Shown piece by piece: positions 22,195 to 32,821 of a stretch of DNA of 64,000 nucleotides. Source of the stretch: Mermis nigrescens (taxonomy: Eukaryota; Nematoda; Enoplea; Mermithida; Mermithidae). The translations under genes were made by a program, and so were the position numbers. The notes under the pieces were generated by a model, which did not search any database, was not told the DNA's origin, and worked only from the letters and a program-made list of their open reading frames with translations. Positions within the stretch are counted from its first letter, which is position 1. Every line of letters starts with the position of its first letter. The DNA is taken from the NCBI GenBank assembly GCA_036768485.1, contig JAVLUZ010000608.1, forward strand, positions 12,501 to 76,500. Direction: 5' to 3'.

Positions 22195-24083
22195 CATATT
22201 TTATCAGAGATTGTAGAATATATAAATAGACTATGCAAAATCATCATGTTTTTTTGTGTTTTGAAGTAATTTTTGACAAATATACCCCAAGTTTTAACTA
22301 AAAATTATAGAACATTGCATGAAATTTGAAAATTCAGGCAAGTTAATTCACAGCAAACTTCCACCCGCTCTGATAGAGGAACTCCAAGACTTCAGTACTT
22401 TCTAACTATTTTCTACATACTCTAACCCTCCTACAGAAGATTTCTATAAAAAATCAAGGATACTTTGATATTAATAGAGATTGGACATGGTTTATAACTT
22501 TGATATATGCAGCTTCTGATGGATTTCCTAACAGCTTCTGAGGTATAAGCCAATGAAATAATAATATAAAAATATAATTATATTCAGCTATTGCTTAAGT
22601 TTAAGAAATATAGCTTTTTTGAAAGGTTTTTTTGCATTTTAACACTGTAATCTTTCTGGGACTGGAGCAATGACCGAAAAACTCTTCTGTACTAGTGTTA
22701 TACATACAATGCATCAGCTTGCGGGTAAATTGGAATTGTCGGCTTTTTTTAGTACTTATGTAAAAACTTAGAAAAGCAATCCAACAAGTCAAATGGCTCT
22801 TTATTCTGAAATAAGGTACAATTTGGGCTCTGAGGAGCGCCCCATTTGGGTGAATCCCGCACTGCTAACTCGTGCAGCACACGCTATCACAATAAAGTGT
22901 GGGATTGAATAGTTTTGTCTATACAATATGAGTATTTATGGCACATTTGGTGTGTGCTTAAGCATAGGACTTTTGCAGAGTTTGGAAATTTTTTTGTAAA
23001 CTTTGGAAATTTTTTTGGAAAGTTTGGAATTTTTTTTTATAAAGTTTGGAAAATTTTTTGTAAAGTTTGGATCATTTTTTGTAAGATTTGGAATATTTTT
23101 TGTGGAAGTCGGAATAAAATTTATAAAATTTAAAACAAAGCTTGTAAAAGTCATAAGAAAGTTTTATAAATGTTATGATATCCGAATTTAGCCACAATTA
23201 AAGGGGTATGTTTGCCCATATTGCATCCAAAAATCCTTGTTTTTATTGCCTAAGTTAATAAGGCAAGTTGTAGAGATAAACATAATACGTATACTGTTAG
23301 GCATCTGAACAGAAGCACACACTAAATATGCCAGAAATATTCATATTGTATACACAAAACTATTCAAATTCCACACTTTATTGTGATAGCGTGTGCTGCA
23401 CGAGTTAGCAGTGCAGGATTTAACCAAATGGGGCGCTCCTCAGAGCATAAATTGTACCTTATTTCAGATAAAGAGCCATTTTGACTTGTTGGATTGCTTT
23501 TTCTAAGTTTTTACTTAAGTACTAAAAAAAGCCGGCAATTCCATTTTACCCGCAAGCTGATGCATTGTACTTATAACACTGGTACAGAAGAGTTTTTCGG
23601 CCATTGCTCCTTTCTCAGGAAGATTACAGTCTTAAAATGCTAAACAAAACCTGTCAAAAAGCTATCTTTCTTAAACTTAAGCATTAGCTGAATATAATTA
23701 TATTTTTATGTTATTATTTCATTGGCTTATACCTCAGAAGCTGTTAGGAAATCCATCAGAAGCTGCATATATCAAAGTTATAAACCATGTACCCTCTCTA
23801 TTAATATCGTAGTATCCTGGATTTTTGATAGGAATCTTCTGTAGGAAGGTAAAAATATGTAGAAAATAGTTGGAAAGTACTGAAGTCTTGGAGTTCCTCT
23901 ATCAAAGAGACAGAAGTTTCCTGTGAATTAACTTGCCCGAATTTCCAAATGTCATGCAATGTTCTATTATTGTTAGTTAAAACTTCAGGTATATTTGGTA
24001 AAAATTACTTCAAAACACAAAAAACATGATAATTTTGCATAGTGTATTCATATACTCTATAATCCCTGATAAAATATGGTATA
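22195..24083. repeat. Large palindrome, 740-bp arms and 400-bp loop
   Basis: 22195-22935 is the inverted counterpart of 23335-24083: CATATTTTATCAGAGATTGT versus the complement of CCCTGATAAAATATG, and GCACGAGTTAGCAGTGC occurs on the opposite strand of the other arm. The arms differ by scattered substitutions and small indels. The loop holds a 21-bp array. No ORF in the arms is credible. It could be the ends of a long-TIR element that lost its interior. Confidence 0.85.
22965..23112 (+). repeat. 21-bp array in the palindrome loop
   Basis: About seven diverged units related to TTTTTTGTAAAGTTTGGAAT, entered through TGCTTAAGCATAGGACTTTT, a junction also seen beside other arrays (21760, 26805). 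Confidence 0.85.
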
Positions 24084-24606
24084 GGTATATTATATATGCA
24101 GCTAATTAAAAGAAAGCATGTCTTCACCCGGTGAACTAGCGTACCATCATTTTATCTGAAAGCTTATTGAAAAAGCTAACAATCGGCTACTTGAGCGTCA
24201 GAGATGTTCAGAGTACAGGCTCCTGTTTCTGGGGATACATGAGCGATGCATTCAATGAGGAACAGCGCTGAAATTCATAAACGCGAAGCATTTTGGATTT
24301 TTGCATTGAGACTGAAAGCAGCCATTTTAGACAAAGATGTTGATTCTTTGTGCGGCTTGTATGCGGCTTTTGGATCAAAATGGAAAGGACATGTGGGAAA
24401 ACATGTATGATAACTGTATTTTGCAGCAAGTAAATTGTGTGTTGTAAATTTACAGTAAAATGTGCGTTTTCTAAAAACGCAGGCTCCCGTTGCTCTTAAC
24501 CTCCACGTGGTGGGAGCCGGAAACAATCCGTTTGATCGGCCAATAAGAGCATAAATATTAGAAAATAAAATGAAAAATGTAAAAATGGATAAATTGTTGA
24601 CAAAAT

Positions 24607-24610
<4 letters not shown>
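24084..24610. other. No gene seen
   Basis: Contains an inverted pair of AGGCTCCTGTTTC-like and GCAGGCTCCCGTTGC motifs but no identifiable element. Minus ORFs at 24208 and 24275 are short and overlap in different frames. Confidence 0.4.

Positions 24611-24643
<33 letters not shown>
24611..24643. repeat. (TA)n microsatellite
   Basis: A pure TA run followed by imperfect TACACTAC copies. It appears to have replaced the 5' end of the integrase gene. Confidence 0.95.
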
Positions 24644-24647
<4 letters not shown>

Positions 24648-24678
24648 TACTAATATATATACACTACCACATATACAC

Positions 24679-25716
24679 TACTATGACCCTCAAACTGGGT
24701 ATACGGGGGCAAATCAACTTTTTGCTCGAGTGAAAAATATATGTCCAGCAGCAAAATTTGAAAAGGTAAAAGCATGGCTGGAAAAGCAACCCACATATAC
24801 ACTACACAAACCTGCAAAGAAACATTATTCGCGTAACAAGGTAATCGTTAGTGGGGTTGATGAGCAGTGGCAAGCGGATTTCGTTGATCTGCAATTGTTA
24901 GCCGACCACAATCATAATTTTAAGTACCTACTCAATTGTATTGATATTTTCTCAAAGTATGCATGGGCAGTGCCACTCTAAATCAAAAACTGGTAAAGAA
25001 AATATCGCATCTTTTCAGAAAATTTTCAAATTGTTGGGTCGTAAACCATATAAACTGCAAACGGATGAGGGAACTGAGTTTACAAACAAGGAATCTCAGC
25101 AATTTTCGAAATCTCAATTTATTGACTTTTTCACAACAAAAAGCGAAATGAAAGCTAGTATTGTTGAGCGGTTTAATCGTACGCTTAAGGAACGCATGTG
25201 GCGATATTTCACTAAAAAGAATACATTTAAGTATATTGACATTTTGCCCGATTTGCTTAAAAATTATAATAATTCTTTTCATAGGACCATTGGTACATCC
25301 CCCGCTAACGTTACCTATAAAAACGAAAGAGAAATTTTAAACAAAGCATTCAGAATTGATAAACCGAACGTTGTTTTTAAATTTAATATTGGTGATAAAG
25401 TTCGTATAAGTAAAGTGAAACGCACATTCAAAAAAAGGTTCTGGCCCAACTGGACCGAAGAATATTTCATTGTTAAGGAGAGGTTCACTCGCACACCACC
25501 CGTTTATACTCTCGAAGATCAAAAGGGGGAAAAATTAGGGGGTATTTTCTACGAAACCGAGCTGCAGAAAATTATTTCAAAATCAGATGATTTATTCGTG
25601 ATTGAAAAAAATTATAAAAATTCGTAAAAAAGGCAAGAAAACTGATTTATTTGGTGCGCTGGAGAGACTACCCGCCTAAATTCGACTCGTGGGTTTCTGA
25701 TATTGTAAAGCTATAA
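24679..25716 (+). pseudogene. Polinton/Maverick-like integrase, frameshifted
   Basis: The frame is open from about 24679 (YYDPQTGYTGANQLFARVK) to about 24980, then shifts, stays open to 25627, then shifts again into a tail ending at 25716. The DDE core is visible: D in WQADFVDL, D in LQTDEGTEF and E in VERFNRTLKERMW, with 33 residues between the last two. The tail LVRWRDYPPKFDSW is chromodomain-like. This organisation and the wording of the core match the integrase of Polinton/Maverick elements and their domesticated relatives in invertebrates. The N-terminus is lost in a TA microsatellite, and two frameshifts make it inactive as read. A Gypsy-type integrase is less likely because the neighbouring ORFs are not gag-pol. 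Confidence 0.8.
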
Positions 25717-25743
25717 ATAGTAAGTTAAATCTTAAGATCAAAA

Positions 25744-26064
25744 ATGGAGTCTATTGGTCAGTGTTTTTTCAATCATATTCTACATCGTTTATCACAATAC
25801 GCACATTTGTCTAATGATGCCATTGGTGATTATTTTTGGCCAAAAATGAGCAACCAGTATAGGCAAACATTGCTCAAATTTGATGATCATGCTATTTTGA
25901 GTTTCTCAAAGTTTATCAGAAAAGGCCTGAAAAAGGGCGATCTTTGCCTGCTGTTTAACTTGTGGGAATTTTTAAGCCCTGAGGCTAGGTTTTACTTTGC
26001 GAACCTCAATACAAAAATCATTGATGAACACATAACTTCATACATGTCATCAGTATTGATCTAA
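25744..26064 (+). CDS. Small 106-codon Polinton-associated protein
   Basis: A complete ATG-to-stop frame starts 27 bases after the integrase tail, on the same strand. The protein begins MESIGQCFFNHILHRL and appears largely helical, with no signal peptide or membrane segment. Features are DYFWPKM, a Y-R-Q-TLLKFDDHAI stretch, FSKFIRKGLKKGDL, LFNLWEFLSPEARFYF and a final IDEHITSY. The same spaced residues (YFW-K, D-AI, FSK, LW-FS, I-E) recur in the ORF at 27559-27831, so the two look like paralogues. Partial copies of this gene lie at 14815-15085 (minus), 21490-21630 and 26493-26632. Function is unknown; position suggests a structural or accessory element protein. Confidence 0.65.
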   Translation: MESIGQCFFNHILHRLSQYAHLSNDAIGDYFWPKMSNQYRQTLLKFDDHAILSFSKFIRKGLKKGDLCLLFNLWEFLSPEARFYFANLNTKIIDEHITSYMSSVLI

Positions 26065-26999
26065 AAATTTGCAAAGTTTGGAATATTTTTTGTAAAGTTT
26101 GGAATATTTTTTGTAAAATTTGGAATATTTTTTGTAAAGTTTGGAATATTTTTTGTAAAGTTTGGAATATTTTTTGTAAAGTTTGGAATATTTTTGTAAA
26201 GTTTGAAATATTTTTTGTAAAGTTTGAAATATTATGTATCTAATCTGCATTTCTCAGGCATGCTCCTGTTTTGCACCTGTAAGGATCAATTTTCCGCTTG
26301 TTAACACTATAAATGTCACATTGCGAAATTTGTAGACTAATCCATGAATCTGTTCTACTTCATACATTCATTTCCTTATCGTCAGTTGATAAAATCTGCA
26401 AAGATTAATGCGGACCCCTATATTCGCCAAACCTGCAAACATATGAGGTTTCACCTTTAAATCATCACTTTTAGTATATAATGCATTAACACGACGAGAA
26501 AAGGGCGATCTATACCTACTGTTTAACTTGTGGGAATTCTTAAGCCCTGAGGCTAGGGTTTACTTCTCAAACCTTCACACATAAGCGATTGATGAATACA
26601 TAACTTCATCTGTGTCATCAGTATTGATCTAAAAATTTTTAAAGTTTCAAAATTCTTTTGTAAAGTTTCAACAATTTTTGTAAAGTCTGTAATTTTTTTG
26701 TAAATTTAAAATATTTTTTGTAAAGTTTGGAATATTTTTTGTAAAGGGTAGAATATTTTTTGTAAAGTTTATAATATTTTTTGTAAAGTTTGGAATAAAT
26801 TTTGCTTGCTTAAGCATAGGAATTTCGCTAAGTTCGGAATATTTTTTGTTAAGTTTGGGAAATTTTTTGTAAAATTTGGAAAATTTCTTGCGATGTTTGG
26901 ATAATCTTCATTTAATATGGCATTGCTCCAGGATTGCTGACAAATTTTGTAGGCTATACATACACTGGCATACAGAGAATGCAGAAAAATGACAAAAAT
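26055..26999 (+). repeat. Block Q, copy 2
   Basis: It starts in the 3' end of the 106-codon gene and includes the array at 26073-26232, a spacer, a second frameshifted 3' gene fragment (26493-26632), more array units, and AATCTTCATTTAATATGGC before the next ORF. It is the direct counterpart of 21035-21960. The second gene fragment inside it means that the gene-end-plus-array unit is itself tandemly repeated. Confidence 0.85.
26073..26232 (+). repeat. 21-bp tandem array, best copy
   Basis: Eight to nine consecutive units of TTTGGAATATTTTTTGTAAA plus G with very few changes, starting just after the stop codon of the 106-codon gene. ORFs on the minus strand (poly YKKYSKL) are artefacts. Confidence 0.95.
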
Positions 27000-27562
27000 T
27001 GCTAATTCCTCGAGCAAGATATTTAAATATACATGACCTCATCCAAACCATGAGGAATGGAATAAAAACGGTTAGCCAAATAGACAAATTTGATTACATG
27101 CAATATTTTGGCATAAAGTATGATGAAAATCGGAAATTTTGTAACTTAACAATCAATACTGAATATATTCAAAGTGTAAAGCTGACAAAGCATTTAATGT
27201 ATATGCTAGGATTTCTAGAGAGCCAGCTTAGCAATATAGATTATACTGTGAAAAAAGAATTAAACATAGTTGCGCACCATTCACCCGACATGCTAGGTGG
27301 AATGCACAACTTTTACAAATATTGCGATATAGTTGAGCCTCAAATCGTTGGAAATGTTTTTGCACCGCTTCTGCAGGTTGTGAATATAGAAGGAAAATAT
27401 ATGGATATTGTTAATCACGCATATATTAGTCCACATTATATACCTGTGCTCAAAACATCATTCAATACCATTGAAGTGAACATTAAAAGTGATCAAGATA
27501 AACCCGTGCCTTTTGAATTTGGCAAAACAATTGTTAAAATGCATTTCAGGTATCGGCTATAA
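26999..27562 (+). CDS. 5'-truncated conserved Polinton-type protein, possibly capsid-related
   Basis: An open frame of 187 codons begins exactly where block Q ends, with no convincing start (first ATG about 27050), so its N-terminus is missing. Recognisable stretches are YCDIVEPQIVGNVFAPLLQV, VNIEGKYMDI and, near the C-terminus, PVPFEFGKTIVKMHFRY just before the stop. From memory of the families, such sequences belong to a conserved protein encoded beside the integrase in Polinton/Maverick elements, which I think may be a structural protein. That role is inference. The frame overlaps the next ORF by four bases. No ATPase, protease or DNA polymerase B of such elements was found. Confidence 0.6.
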   Translation: MLIPRARYLNIHDLIQTMRNGIKTVSQIDKFDYMQYFGIKYDENRKFCNLTINTEYIQSVKLTKHLMYMLGFLESQLSNIDYTVKKELNIVAHHSPDMLGGMHNFYKYCDIVEPQIVGNVFAPLLQVVNIEGKYMDIVNHAYISPHYIPVLKTSFNTIEVNIKSDQDKPVPFEFGKTIVKMHFRYRL

Positions 27563-27831
27563 ACATTTTATTATCACACCTACTTCGCCTGAACAGCGTA
27601 TCCACCTTTGCCTTAGGCAGATACTTTTGGTCTAAGCTCAATGCTAAGTACAAACAAAGTTTAGTAGAAAATGATGCTGAGGCTATCAGCAATTTTTCCA
27701 AACTTGTCAAACAATGTTTTACTTTTCGTGATTTGCCTACCGTAGCTAATCTGTGGCAACATTTCAGCGAGCAAACAAAAGAATATTATGCATACTTTCA
27801 CGATCGATCAATCAATGAGTGTTTGACGTAG
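27559..27831 (+). pseudogene. 90-codon paralogue of the small Polinton-associated protein
   Basis: An uninterrupted frame overlaps the end of the preceding ORF by four bases and runs to TAG at 27829-27831. There is no ATG at its head; an ATA at 27559 stands where a start would be expected, so either the start is mutated or an unseen exon supplies it. Shared features with the 106-codon protein are RYFWSKLNAKYKQSL, ENDAEAISNFSKLV, then ANLWQHFS, YYAYF and a final SINECLT. Spacing between these blocks is nearly the same in both. This supports an old duplication within the element. Function unknown. Confidence 0.55.
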
Positions 27832-27849
27832 ATCGGCGAAAATCATACA

Positions 27850-28430
27850 GTGTAAAGTGGCGGGAGTGTCCCCTATCTGACTCTGGACCCCTGCCTAAGC
27901 GCGTGCACACAATTTTTCTTGGGAGCATTGTAAAAAATTGATATACTGTACGTTGCACGCTGAAATTCGGTACATAGCACAGCTAATGTCTATACATCCT
28001 TTCCTAAAAATTTGAACAAAATCCAAGCATTGAGTCCTTGATTTATGCAAAAGTTTAAACTTATGCTGGTATACTGTAGACTGCGCGCTAAAATTTTGTA
28101 CATAGCGCAGCAACAATTTACATATCTTACCCTGAAAGTTTGAGCTAAATCCGCCCTATAGTCCTTGAGATACAGTGCTATATGAGAAAGTGTAAAGTAA
28201 ATTGGTATACTGTAGGCTGCGCGCTGAAATTCTGTGCGCAGCATGCCTCGCCTATATACATCATTTCCTGAAAATTTGACAAAGTCCAAGCATTGGTTCT
28301 TGATTTATGCAAGAGTGTAAACTAATGCTGGTATACTGTAGGCTGCGCGCTAAAATTTTGTACATAGTATATACTTAAAATTTGAGCCCGATCCGACCGC
28401 TGGTTCTTGACTTACGCCTCTTCAAAAATT
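27850..28430 (+). repeat. Satellite T, second array
   Basis: Four units with GTATACTGTAGGCTGCGCGC, TGTACATAG and ATTTGAACAAAATCC-like segments, homologous to 15086-15890. The last unit breaks off into the same CGCCTCTTCAAAAAT junction as at 15885. Confidence 0.85.
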
Positions 28431-28664
28431 ACCCCAGGGTTAATAACCCCCTGGGTAATAACACCCGGGGTTACCCATGGAAATTTCCTCTCCTCTGGTC
28501 CTGGACCCCTGCCCCTGGGATGGACGCGCCCCTCCCCGGGCAGGCTGCCATGCTACAACACAGCCTATGCTAAAGCATTGCTCCCTGTGAAAAGCCAGGG
28601 AGCAGATTCTGAGCCCACACAGGCTATGTTATAACATTGCACCCTAGGGAAACAGGGCTTACTA
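28431..28664. repeat. GC-rich tail after satellite T
   Basis: CCCCTGGGTAATAACACCC, CCCTCCCCGGGCAGG and ACAACACAGCCTATGCTAA. Similar motifs occur at 15900-16060 and 50270-50400, in each case next to a T/V-type satellite, so the tail belongs to a composite repeat. The overlapping ORFs at 28382 and 28407 are not supported. Confidence 0.6.
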
Positions 28665-29536
28665 CTCTTATGTTTTATTTTATGATAATGCGTGAAAATT
28701 GTACATTACGTTTATAATGTATTATGCTTTAGCTGAGGAACAGGCACGGCGACGTGATGAATATGTGGCGACATAAAAGAAGAAAATATATGGTTACGTT
28801 ATGCGAATCATATACGAAATGGCTTCAAAATAGGGATTAAGAATAGATTCCCAGACCAACTTCAAAGTTGATCTAAGCGATTTGAAAGCCAGAAAGAGCG
28901 GCTGGTAACCAAAAACTGAACCAAGTCCAAATCCGCTGTTTATACACCAATTCAACAAAATAATATATAAATTTGCAAATGAGGTGTGCTGAGAGATGTG
29001 AAACTTTTAGCACGTAACTGTGCGCAAATACATTAAGCGTAGAAGTATGCACAAGAATGGAATTGAGACAGAAAGCGGCATGTTTAAAGAAAGTGTAAAA
29101 AGTATAGCGGAAGCGGGAGGTTAAAAGAGGTCAAAAGGGCAACGTTTATATCACAAGACCTATGAAATGCGAGCGAGCATCTTGCAAAATACGCTTAAAT
29201 TGAAAATAAGCAAAGTGTTTTCCATTTGAATGGCAAAAGTTTGAGGTTTCTTTTAATCCCTTTTACTCACCAGACTGCATGGCTCCGAAAACTATAAAAA
29301 CTGGATTAAAACAGTAAAATCGCTCAGTGTTTCGTCTGTTTTTTGCAAACTTTCGTCCCGCATCTTGGAGTCCGCTTCTGCATCAGTCTTATATAGCGTT
29401 TTTGGCTTAGCGACATCTTTTGCCTTAGCGAACATTCGACACATATCCGTCAAGGTTTTTTTGTTTAAGCAGCGCCTACCTGCTTCTCTCAGCTTACGTA
29501 CATCGCTTCGAACCCACAATTGTCCGTAAACCGAAA
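28665..29536 (-). repeat. Dispersed repeat U, copy 1, with a 75-codon ORF
   Basis: It aligns directly with 35969-36857. The minus-strand ORF 29292-29519 begins MWVRSDVRKLREAGRRCLNK and continues with a lysine- and acid-rich, helix-prone sequence. The start half of this ORF is kept in copy 2 and its C-terminal half is frameshifted there. It may be a remnant of an element protein; I do not recognise it. Confidence 0.6.
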
Positions 29537-30572
29537 TTTATGAGCCTCAGCACAAACATACAAAAAATTTGCTGAATACGAACAAGAATTATTCCCCGGT
29601 TCGAAAATACGATTTTCAGGTGGCCCACCCTCTGCCCTTATTTTTACGACGGGAAAAATTGTCAAAACAGGCGCGAGAAATGAAGCACAACTGAAACGAT
29701 TTCAAAAACGCATAATATGTTTGACTGATGCATTCAAAAGAGCTTAAGCATAAGGTTAATGTTTTTTTCAAGACGTTGTGCAAACATAAAGGTCGGCAGC
29801 GCAAGACTGTACGAAGAGCACAAAACAGAAAAATACTCAAACTTGCAGATGATCGTTCCTGGGTTGGTCGTTGTCGTTGAGTTTCTTTGGCGTCTTCCTA
29901 TTCCTGCCCATCGTAGGTGATGATAGCAAAGAGGAGTTAAATGATGAAAGTCCTCAATCCTTCATGCTTTTTTATACTTTTTTAAAAGCATGGAATTATG
30001 GGCTGTCTTTTCAAAAGCAGCTGAAAATCTTTACACTATTGTGCCAGTAAGATTTCTATATAATTTTTCTTTTTGTACTTCTCTGAATAATGAAACTTAG
30101 CTTGAGTTGGACCTATTTTTATCGTAGTGTCAATAACTAGATGCCAGTGACCATTTAAATTTCAATAATATTTTGTTCGGAATCATAGTTTGAGTCGACA
30201 GCTGCATTTCAAAATAAATTTCTACAAAATTTTTCTTTTGTACCGTTGTGAACAGTGAATACGTAGCTAGAGTCGACAGCTGCAGATTAAAATAGATTTC
30301 AAAGGCGTAGCCAGGATATTGGTTCGGAGGGGGCATGCACAAAAATTTTTGAAGACTACTTTTGCATCGAATGCTTTGATGTGTTACAGTGGCACGATGT
30401 ATTGTAAAATTGAGTTTTTCGACCATTAGTTGTGTAGCCTTGCTGATTTATGGGTTTCTGACGATCAACAATACAAAAAGTTTGAAGCGGCGGAAATCAC
30501 CGAAATTTTTTAATTTTTTTACCGTTTTCGTGTAGAATTTACGGCCTTTTTATAGTCAAACAGTTCGAAATC
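29537..30572. other. No gene seen; short internal duplication
   Basis: GTCGACAGCTGCA occurs twice about 77 bases apart (30195 and 30272) with similar following sequence. A GGCGTAGCCAGGATATTGG motif near 30305 resembles the end of a hAT MITE. ORFs at 29616 and 30130 (minus) are not supported. Confidence 0.4.
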
Positions 30573-30703
30573 ATGAGTGACTCAAAATGCCCAAAACTTA
30601 AATCATTTTTACCGCCGTTAACATTTTGTAGCCCCGTGAATACTGACAGTCTGACAAAGCAGAAAATTATCGAATTTGTGCAAAACAATTTTGACATAAT
30701 GCC
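30573..30703 (+). CDS. Candidate first coding exon of an unrecognised gene
   Basis: ATG at 30573 opens a 43-codon frame, starting MSDSKCPKLKSFLPPL and ending with IIEFVQNNFDIM, that reaches a strong donor GTAAGT at 30704. Use of all third bases and normal amino-acid mix make it look coding in an otherwise repeat-filled region. An acceptor TTTTGACTGATTCAG follows at 30780, giving a 77-base intron, a typical insect size. Joined in phase, that exon stops after about nine codons, while a longer open frame there is in a different phase, so the gene may be broken. Confidence 0.4.
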
Positions 30704-30780
30704 GTAAGTTCAGGCTTCTAACAGGAAAACTGCGCATTAATAACTTAATATGAAGCACTAGAATATTTTGACTGATTCAG

Positions 30781-30936
30781 GCTTTTAAACGCAATGCTGG
30801 AGCTTTAAAAAGAGAAACAACTGTAACCGGCGGAGCCATGCACCAGCAAATTTTGACGCCTTTGCTCTTTAAATTAAATTTATACCTTTACATCATACAG
30901 AACAGACAAACTTTCCAGCGCCGCCGAATTCTTTAA
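30781..30936 (+). pseudogene. Candidate second exon or exon remnant
   Basis: After the acceptor at 30780 a 51-codon frame is open to TAA at 30934. It includes RETTVTGGAMHQQILTPLLF, a wording that resembles the start of a domain I recall from large insect proteins of unknown function (GG-x-LHQ-x-x-L-x-P-x-L). That match is a memory-level impression only. The phase does not fit the upstream exon without a change, suggesting decay or a different splice choice. Confidence 0.35.
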
Positions 30937-31027
30937 GAAATTTCTAACCCTTTTATCCCTTTTTGTCCTACCAAGAATTTTTTTACACGTGAAGTAGATT
31001 TTAAGCACACATGGGCGTGGGGGGTTT

Positions 31028-32816
31028 GTAAACTTCATAAGCATTTGGTAAAAATTACAAAAAATTTTAACTTATTTTCGATTCCTGCGGGTCCCTTACA
31101 TGAAAAGCAAAAACTTTTGCCCTTTTTACACAGTTTGTGCCTTGGACTAAATATAAAAAAAATTTTATCCAAAAAAAGTACCCTGGACTACCAAAACAAG
31201 CGTCCGATTGACCCAAAATACCCAAATTTTCATATAAAAACAGTAATAATATTTAAATAATAATATTAAATAAGATCAACGAATACTTAATATTATTCGT
31301 TAAAACAGCTACCAATTGATAGAAAAAAAATTTCGCATCAGCTGAATACAAAAAATTTGTTATACACATTACTTTATTCCTTACACTGCAGTTTAAACTT
31401 AATACATATTCCTTAAAAATTAGAAAACTTTTAACATATTTACGGTTCCTGTGGGTCTGTTACACGAAAAAGCAAAAATAAGCTTGCCCTCTTTACACAG
31501 CTTATCCCTTAGTCTAAACATGAAAAAATTTTAGTAAAATAAAAAGTACCTTGAACTACCAAAACAAGCGTCCGATTGACCCATTATACCGAAATTTGCA
31601 TATAAAAACAGTGCATTGCACGAGCACAGACTTTTCTAAACGAATAATCAATATCATTCGTTGAAACAGCTACCAATCGATAGAAAAAAATTTCCTATTA
31701 GCTGCATGCAAAAAATTGTTATACGCTTTGCTTTACACTTTTACACTGTGGTTTAAACTTAATAAGTATTCGTTAAAAATTACGAAAAATAAGGCTGTGC
31801 TTATGCAATGCACTGTTTTTATATGCAATTTTGGGTATATTAGGTCAATCAGACGCTTGTTTTGGTGGTCCAGGGTACTTTTTTTTGATAAATTTTTTTG
31901 TATTTAGTCCAAGGCACAAGCTGTGTAAAAAGGGCAAAAGTTTCTGCTCTTTATGTAAGGGATCCACAGGAACCGAAAATAAGTTGAAATTTTTTGTAAT
32001 TTTTAACGAATACTCATTAAGTTTAAACCGCAGTTTAAAATGTACAATTAATTATGCTTAATAATCAATTTGAAGTTCTTCCTATTTAAATCAAAATTTC
32101 ACTCAAGAAGCAAAGCTCCGTTTTGGATCAATTTTCTCATTTTTGATTAAAAACTAGTTACGATATCATTAAACCGAAATCTACTATTAGTACAATTGAG
32201 CCTTTGAAAACCTGACTGAAATGTGAACACATCGAATTCCAAATAAAAATATCGTTATCGCTGCTCATTTTCCTTTGTTAAGAGATTAGGAAATCGCCAA
32301 ATTTTCGCTTTTCTTCAAAAAACATGGCGTGCAATTAATTCGAAAAGAAAACGGCCTCTTCGAATACTTTTCATCGAATTTACACTTATTTCTGATTTTT
32401 CTTCCGTATTGGTCCGTATTTTTTGATTACTATACATTATCTACGATGATTTGCTGTTTTCTTTAATGTGTTAATTATTCTTTGTTTTTCGCTATTTTTG
32501 CCATTTAAAAATCGAGGGACTGTGTATAAAACCTGCTTCAATTCGCGATTCATCACACTTACTCCTAAGAAACAAATAAACAAGTTGCCGGTTCTTTAAA
32601 ATTAGCCCGCGGAAGTAGGCTCCATTCCTGACACTAACCGGATTTTTGGGCTTTGATTATTTTACAAACTATTCCCAAGCACTAAAGCTATCCTAATCGT
32701 TTCTAAAGACTCTATTTTCAAATTTTTGATTAATTTTGTTACTGGCCGCATGCAGCTAACTTTTCTTTCTTTTTTCATAATTATTATTCATTTTTTACCC
32801 TTTTTTCTATCGGCTT
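31028..32816 (-). repeat. Dispersed repeat D, copy 1 (inverted relative to 52877-54658)
   Basis: The reverse complement aligns with 52877-54658 along its whole length. Inside, a roughly 340-base unit is repeated near 31060 and 31400 and occurs inverted near 31800-32030; for example CAAAACAAGCGTCCGATTGA against TCAATCAGACGCTTGTTTTG. The unit therefore folds back on itself. No coding frame. Confidence 0.85.
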
Positions 32817-32821
32817 GGCAC

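Noticed and set aside
22915..23191. Phe/Gly/Lys-rich ORFs on both strands
   Set aside because: They are readings of the 21-bp array, open because the unit length is a multiple of three.
24730..25627. A Gypsy LTR retrotransposon
   Set aside because: No gag, protease or reverse transcriptase and no LTRs. The neighbouring ORFs and the integrase wording point to a Polinton/Maverick-type element.
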